The notes under the pieces: generated by a model
Databases searched by the model: none
The model's input: the letters and a program-made list of their open reading frames with translations, nothing else
What the model was told of the DNA's origin: nothing
Source: Acidimicrobiales bacterium
GTDB lineage: Bacteria; Actinomycetota; Acidimicrobiia; Acidimicrobiales; Aldehydirespiratoraceae
DNA length: 55,945 nt
Assembly (NCBI GenBank): GCA_029263215.1
Contig: JAJCXY010000098.1
Location: 1 to 55,945, forward strand
Direction: 5' to 3'
Part shown: one piece after another, positions 52,859 through 55,945 of the stretch
Numbering within the stretch: the first letter of the stretch is position 1
Layout of the letters: the number at the start of each line of letters is the position of its first letter
Position numbers and translations under genes: made by a program

Positions 52859-53374
52859 ATGACCTTCACCCTGCGCCGTCCCGCGGCACGTTGCGTTCTG
52901 CTCGATCGAGAGTCGCGAATCCTGCTGATAAGTGCCGAGGACCCGATCGATCCCCACAAGCCGCCGTGGTGGGAGATCCCCGGCGGGGGTATGGGGTGGA
53001 ACGAGGACTCCGGTGCCGCAGCGCTACGCGAGCTCCATGAGGAGACGGGCATTCCCGGGGTGGAGATGGGCCCCTGTGTGTGGGTGCAACAGACCGAGTA
53101 CACCTTCGCCGGCTACTACTTCGAATCCGACGATCGAATCCACATCGCCTGGTGCGATGGTGGCGAGTACAACCCTCAGGGCCTCGAGGCGCTCGAGGAG
53201 GCGGCATTCCTCGGTGCGAAGTGGTGGACCCTCGACGAACTTCTCGCGGCCGACGATCTCACCGTGCCGTACCGACTCCGTGAGTTCCTTCCCGATCTGC
53301 TTGCCGGCAAGCTCCCCTCCGAACCCATCGACATCACGCCACCGCCGGAATACGGCGGGCGCGTCGTCCCCTAG
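52859..53374 (+). CDS. Nudix hydrolase
   Basis: 171 aa. The Nudix box G-x5-E-x7-REL-x-EE-x-G is complete in GGMGWNEDSGAAALRELHEE, then TGIPG. It would cleave nucleoside diphosphate-linked compounds; MutT, ADP-ribose and NDP-sugar forms are all possible. Its TAG stop overlaps the convergent TetR stop in CTAG. Confidence 0.85.
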   Translation: MTFTLRRPAARCVLLDRESRILLISAEDPIDPHKPPWWEIPGGGMGWNEDSGAAALRELHEETGIPGVEMGPCVWVQQTEYTFAGYYFESDDRIHIAWCDGGEYNPQGLEALEEAAFLGAKWWTLDELLAADDLTVPYRLREFLPDLLAGKLPSEPIDITPPPEYGGRVVP

Positions 53375-53979
53375 CGGGCCTGGTCGTCGGTCGTGTCGGC
53401 GGGCTGACCGCGAAGGCCGCTCCAGGCCAGATCGGCCACTCGGGTGGCGAAGAAGGAGTGATCGATGGAGGGGTCGGTGGCCACCAGGTGGCGTCCGGTG
53501 GCCTCGGCGAGGCCGACAACACCATGAGCGAGGATGAGGCGTTCGTCGGGCTCGAGTCCTTCGATGGCGATGTGTTCGGCGATGAAATCGGCGATGACCC
53601 GCTCGACCCGCACCAGTTGGGCAGAGAACTCTGCGTCGGCGCGAACGCCCTCTCCGAACAGGAGCCGAAATCGCTCGGGATGATCAGACACGAACTGGAA
53701 GTAGGCGTCGAAGCCCCGCTCCACCTGCTGGCGAGGAGAATCGGCTTCGGCCACGGCCTCGCTCACCATCTGGTTGAGCTGGTGCCCGACGTCGGCCAAC
53801 AGGACCGCGAAGAGGTCGCGTTTGGAAGGAAAGTGTTGGTACAACACCGGCTTGGTGACGCCGGCCTCGGCGGCTACCGCATCCATAGTGGTGGCCTGGT
53901 AGCCCTCGCTGCCGAACACCATGAGAGCCGCACCTATGAGCTGGGCCCGACGCTCGGGCCCGGGCATCCGTGGTGCCAT
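53371..53979 (-). CDS. TetR family transcriptional regulator
   Basis: 202 aa. The N-terminal HTH is GYQATTMDAVAAEAGVTKPV, then LYQHFPSKRDLFAVLL. The C-terminal ligand domain is helical and includes HPERFRLLFGEGVRADAEFS, as in fatty-acid-type TetR regulators of actinobacteria. ATG 53979 overlaps the preceding membrane-gene stop by one base, so both are co-expressed. The target and ligand are unknown. Confidence 0.85.
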   Translation of the reverse strand: MAPRMPGPERRAQLIGAALMVFGSEGYQATTMDAVAAEAGVTKPVLYQHFPSKRDLFAVLLADVGHQLNQMVSEAVAEADSPRQQVERGFDAYFQFVSDHPERFRLLFGEGVRADAEFSAQLVRVERVIADFIAEHIAIEGLEPDERLILAHGVVGLAEATGRHLVATDPSIDHSFFATRVADLAWSGLRGQPADTTDDQAR

Positions 53980-54257
53980 CAGCTGATTTCTCGCCCGTGC
54001 TCGATGTCGTCGCGGACCGCGGCCTTCACCGCGTAGCCGGCCACGATCGCAGGTGCGAGCACGATCGACCCGGCCACCAGGCAGGCGACGATGACTCGAG
54101 CCGCGGTGTCGTTGAAGTCGGTGAAGAGGCCGATGAGAAACACGAGGATCGCCAGCCCGTAGAGGGCGTAGCCGAGGCGCTGGCCGAGCTCGGCCCATCG
54201 AGCAGCGCGGGCACGCCGAGCGAGTATGGGGTCTTCGGCCGGGTCCTGAGCGGTCAT
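53979..54257 (-). CDS. Small two-helix membrane protein
   Basis: 92 aa. Two hydrophobic stretches (YALYGLAILVFLIGLFTDF and VIVACLVAGSIVLAPAIVAG) follow a charged N-terminus (PILARRARAARWAELGQRLG). ATG 54257 has TACCGT 9 nt upstream. It is coupled to the TetR gene and may be its target partner. The function is unknown. Confidence 0.65.
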   Translation of the reverse strand: MTAQDPAEDPILARRARAARWAELGQRLGYALYGLAILVFLIGLFTDFNDTAARVIVACLVAGSIVLAPAIVAGYAVKAAVRDDIEHGREIS

Positions 54258-54266
54258 CGCCCGCTC

Positions 54267-54272
54267 ACGGTA
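54267..54272 (-). promoter_or_regulatory. -10 box (TACCGT) of the small membrane gene and TetR unit
   Basis: Minus-strand TACCGT ends 9 nt before ATG 54257. Confidence 0.5.
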
Positions 54273-54298
54273 TCCACCCTTCGTCTCGGAGGGGTCCC

Positions 54299-55003
54299 TC
54301 AGAGTCGGCTCGGGCCGGCCGTCGGGTTCGACGATGCCCCCACGAGTCGGCGCTCTGCGGGCTCTTCGATGGGACGAAGTTCGGTGGCCAGTTCGATAAT
54401 GGCGCCCTCCCCGGCACTCGTTTCATGCCAGCCGAGGGTTTGCAGCGATGGCAGGGCGCTCACTGGAACGCGTCGTGGTCGGCGCTGAAGCATCAGGTTG
54501 GCGATCACGCTCACTAGCCCGACCAGCACGATGAGGTCGCCGAATGAGATCACCTGGTCGGCGGCGGTGACGGGGATGGTGTCGCCGAACATCGCCCAAG
54601 CGCTGCCGTCGTCGACGAGGGAGCGGGCACCGCTGAGACTGACGCGTTCGAGGTCGGCCTCGGCCACCATGCCCGCCTCCACCAGAGCCGAGGCCCGCAC
54701 CGGAGTGGAGCCGGTGATGGCCACAGGTAAGAGGTTGGCGGCGATACCCACCGCGATCACCACCATGCCGACCAGATGCAGATTGCGAACTGCGAAAACG
54801 AGCCCGGCTGATAAGCCGACGATGGCCCATACGCCCGGCTTGGGGAGGTCGATCAGATCGACTGCGAGTCCGCATCCGAACGCGATCAGAAACAAGGAAT
54901 ACAGGCGGAGCTTGGTGCCGATGACAGAGGTGAGTCGGCCTCTACGGAGCAGGCCGACGATCAAGCCGACAACAACGGCGGCGACTATGGGCGCGATGGC
55001 CAC
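54299..55003 (-). CDS. DUF5317-like membrane protein
   Basis: 234 aa from GTG 55003 with GGAGGA 8 nt upstream. At least five hydrophobic segments (VAIAPIVAAVVVGLIVGLLR, LRLYSLFLIAFGCGLAVDLI, VWAIVGLSAGLVFAVRN, LVGMVVIAVGIAANLLPVAI, VISFGDLIVLVGLVSVIANL) precede a cytoplasmic tail of about 60 residues. A minus-strand TATCCT box lies about 30 nt before the start, so this gene has a short leader. The role is unknown. Confidence 0.7.
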   Translation of the reverse strand: MAIAPIVAAVVVGLIVGLLRRGRLTSVIGTKLRLYSLFLIAFGCGLAVDLIDLPKPGVWAIVGLSAGLVFAVRNLHLVGMVVIAVGIAANLLPVAITGSTPVRASALVEAGMVAEADLERVSLSGARSLVDDGSAWAMFGDTIPVTAADQVISFGDLIVLVGLVSVIANLMLQRRPRRVPVSALPSLQTLGWHETSAGEGAIIELATELRPIEEPAERRLVGASSNPTAGPSRL

Positions 55004-55076
55004 AGGAGAATCCTCCAGGTCGTGCCCGCCGACCGGTTCAGAGGATAGTGAGTCGAGGGCGACAGGCGGCGGACAC

Positions 55077-55742
55077 TCAGATCGCCGAGCCCCGGGCCGT
55101 GCCGACGAGGGGCTCTCCGTCGACCCTTCCGATCCAGCAATGGATGCCGCGGTAGGCGGCCAGCTCGTCCTCGAAATTCTCCCGATCGGGGGTGAGGACA
55201 CCGATCTCCAACTCGCTGATCTCATAGGCGATGCCCGCCCAGTCCTCGAACCGCAGATAGCAGGAGTCGAGAGCGAAGTTTTCCATGATGGAGTCGCCGG
55301 GATAGAGAGAAGGGTGCGGTGCGGGGTACTCGAGTCGTCCGAAGATCTGGAATCGGTGGGAGTTCGCGCACGGCAGAAGGGTGGTGATGATCCGTGTTCT
55401 GCCCGAGACCAGGTCCTCGATCCGATCGAAGCACTGGTCGATGGTGAGTACGTACTGGTTGATGATGGCACCCGGCACGGTGGTGGGGTCGCGGGGCTCG
55501 TCACCGGAGAGATCGGGAGCAAGCGTGCTGGCTGGCGCGGTTGCCGTGCCAGGGCCGCTTGCCGGTTGGGTCGACTGCTCGTCGAGGGCGGCGCTGGCCG
55601 CTGCAGCCGGATCGCTCGGGCGGGCTTCGGAACTGTCGCCTGAGCCGCAAGAGGCCGCGAAGATGGTGGCCCCCACCACGATGGGGGCGAGGCGGAATGA
55701 GCCGGCGGGGCAGAGAGCTCTGGCGGTGCCGAGGTTCAACAC
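55077..55742 (-). CDS. Septum-formation-like lipoprotein
   Basis: 221 aa. The signal ends in the lipobox AASC (ATIFAASCGSG). An Ala/Ser/Pro/Thr linker is followed by a domain with spaced cysteines (IDQCFDRIED, LLPCANSHRFQIFG, LDSCYLRF, GIHCWIG), as in the septum-formation family of actinobacteria. The start is GTG 55742 with TAGCCT at 9 nt. It is probably an outside, disulfide-stabilised protein near the division site; that role is inferred from the family. Confidence 0.68.
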   Translation of the reverse strand: MLNLGTARALCPAGSFRLAPIVVGATIFAASCGSGDSSEARPSDPAAAASAALDEQSTQPASGPGTATAPASTLAPDLSGDEPRDPTTVPGAIINQYVLTIDQCFDRIEDLVSGRTRIITTLLPCANSHRFQIFGRLEYPAPHPSLYPGDSIMENFALDSCYLRFEDWAGIAYEISELEIGVLTPDRENFEDELAAYRGIHCWIGRVDGEPLVGTARGSAI

Positions 55743-55751
55743 AGGTTCATC

Positions 55752-55757
55752 AGGCTA
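55752..55757 (-). promoter_or_regulatory. -10 box (TAGCCT) of the septum-formation-like gene
   Basis: Minus-strand TAGCCT ends 9 nt before GTG 55742, so the transcript is probably leaderless. Confidence 0.5.
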
Positions 55758-55792
55758 GATCGCCGATCCGTCGGCCAACCGGCACCGGTGGA

Positions 55793-55945
55793 TCAGCCGG
55801 CGGGAAGAGCCCGATCGATCATCTCGAACGAGAGCCACAGGCACATCGCGGCAGGAACCAGACCGACAAGTCGCAGGCTCAGCCGACCGCCCCGACCAGT
55901 CATCCAGCGACGGCCCGCATGCCCACCGAAGAACCAGAACCCGAC
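55793..55945 (-). CDS. C-terminus of a membrane protein, cut off by window edge
   Basis: Fifty codons and a TGA stop are visible. The residues include GFWFFGGHAGRRWMTGRGGR and LRLVGLVPAAMCLWLSFEMI, ending DRALPAG. A hydrophobic segment near the end suggests a membrane protein. The start and identity are outside the window. Confidence 0.55.
   Translation of the reverse strand, partial: VGFWFFGGHAGRRWMTGRGGRLSLRLVGLVPAAMCLWLSFEMIDRALPAG

Overview
The window reads as one chromosomal stretch from a high-GC actinobacterium. The best guess is a member of the Acidimicrobiia or a close relative. The support is high GC with frequent GTG starts, GatCAB, a PASTA-type Ser/Thr kinase, an OtsB-GH15 fusion, an Asp-type MurA, AzlCD, SCP2 and TesB lipid genes, and many genes that seem to be leaderless, with a TANNNT -10 box 6-10 nt before the start codon. 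I see no tRNA, rRNA, transposase, integrase, phage gene or CRISPR array. Gene density is very high and many neighbours overlap by 1-4 nt.

Layout. 1-1023: 5' part of a PAS-GGDEF diguanylate cyclase (minus). 1269-6991: five-gene oligopeptide/dipeptide ABC importer (plus). 7003-8991: lipoprotein, small membrane protein and metallo-beta-lactamase-fold hydrolase (minus). 9061-10458: leaderless micro-ORF and a periplasmic-binding lipoprotein. 10451-11329: S-layer-homology protein. 11535-15657: tightly overlapping six-gene run (purine nucleosidase, hotdog thioesterase, low-Mr phosphotyrosine phosphatase, AzlC, AzlD, MurA). 15658-18684: small membrane protein, NifU-type scaffold and trehalose-phosphatase/GH15 fusion. 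18737-27050: zinc-finger rhomboid, methyltransferase, cysteine desulfurase with MnmA (tRNA thiolation), membrane protein, LigA and DEAD-box helicase. 27247-33309: PASTA kinase, SCP2 protein and the gatCAB operon. 33311-35248: MATE transporter and a nucleotidyltransferase.

35223-38763 is the branched-chain amino acid operon ilvBNC. It is preceded by a promoter, a 13-codon leader peptide rich in Leu, Val and Ile codons, and a terminator hairpin, which is a transcription attenuator. 38765-40960: DUF2007-like protein and a two-gene ABC exporter. 40990-44298: MarR regulator translationally coupled to thiolase, short-chain dehydrogenase and enoyl-CoA hydratase (an acyl-CoA degradation module). 44307-48189: hemolysin-III protein, MFS transporter, HAD hydrolase and YcaQ-like DNA glycosylase. 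48186-55945: lytic transglycosylase, PNPOx-like protein, Thr-rich lipoprotein, VOC protein, methyltransferase, TesB, Nudix, TetR and several membrane or lipoprotein genes of unknown role, ending in a truncated membrane protein.

The most interesting material is regulatory. It includes recurrent leaderless promoters, two of them facing each other and sharing a TA between ligA and its neighbour; the leaderless ilv leader peptide and attenuator; a 24-bp MarR-type operator beside a 40-bp-spaced repeat; and three convergent gene pairs whose stop codons overlap in a single CTAG. I found no clearly new multi-gene defence or mobile system. Functions are assigned from motifs and family resemblance read by eye, with no database search.
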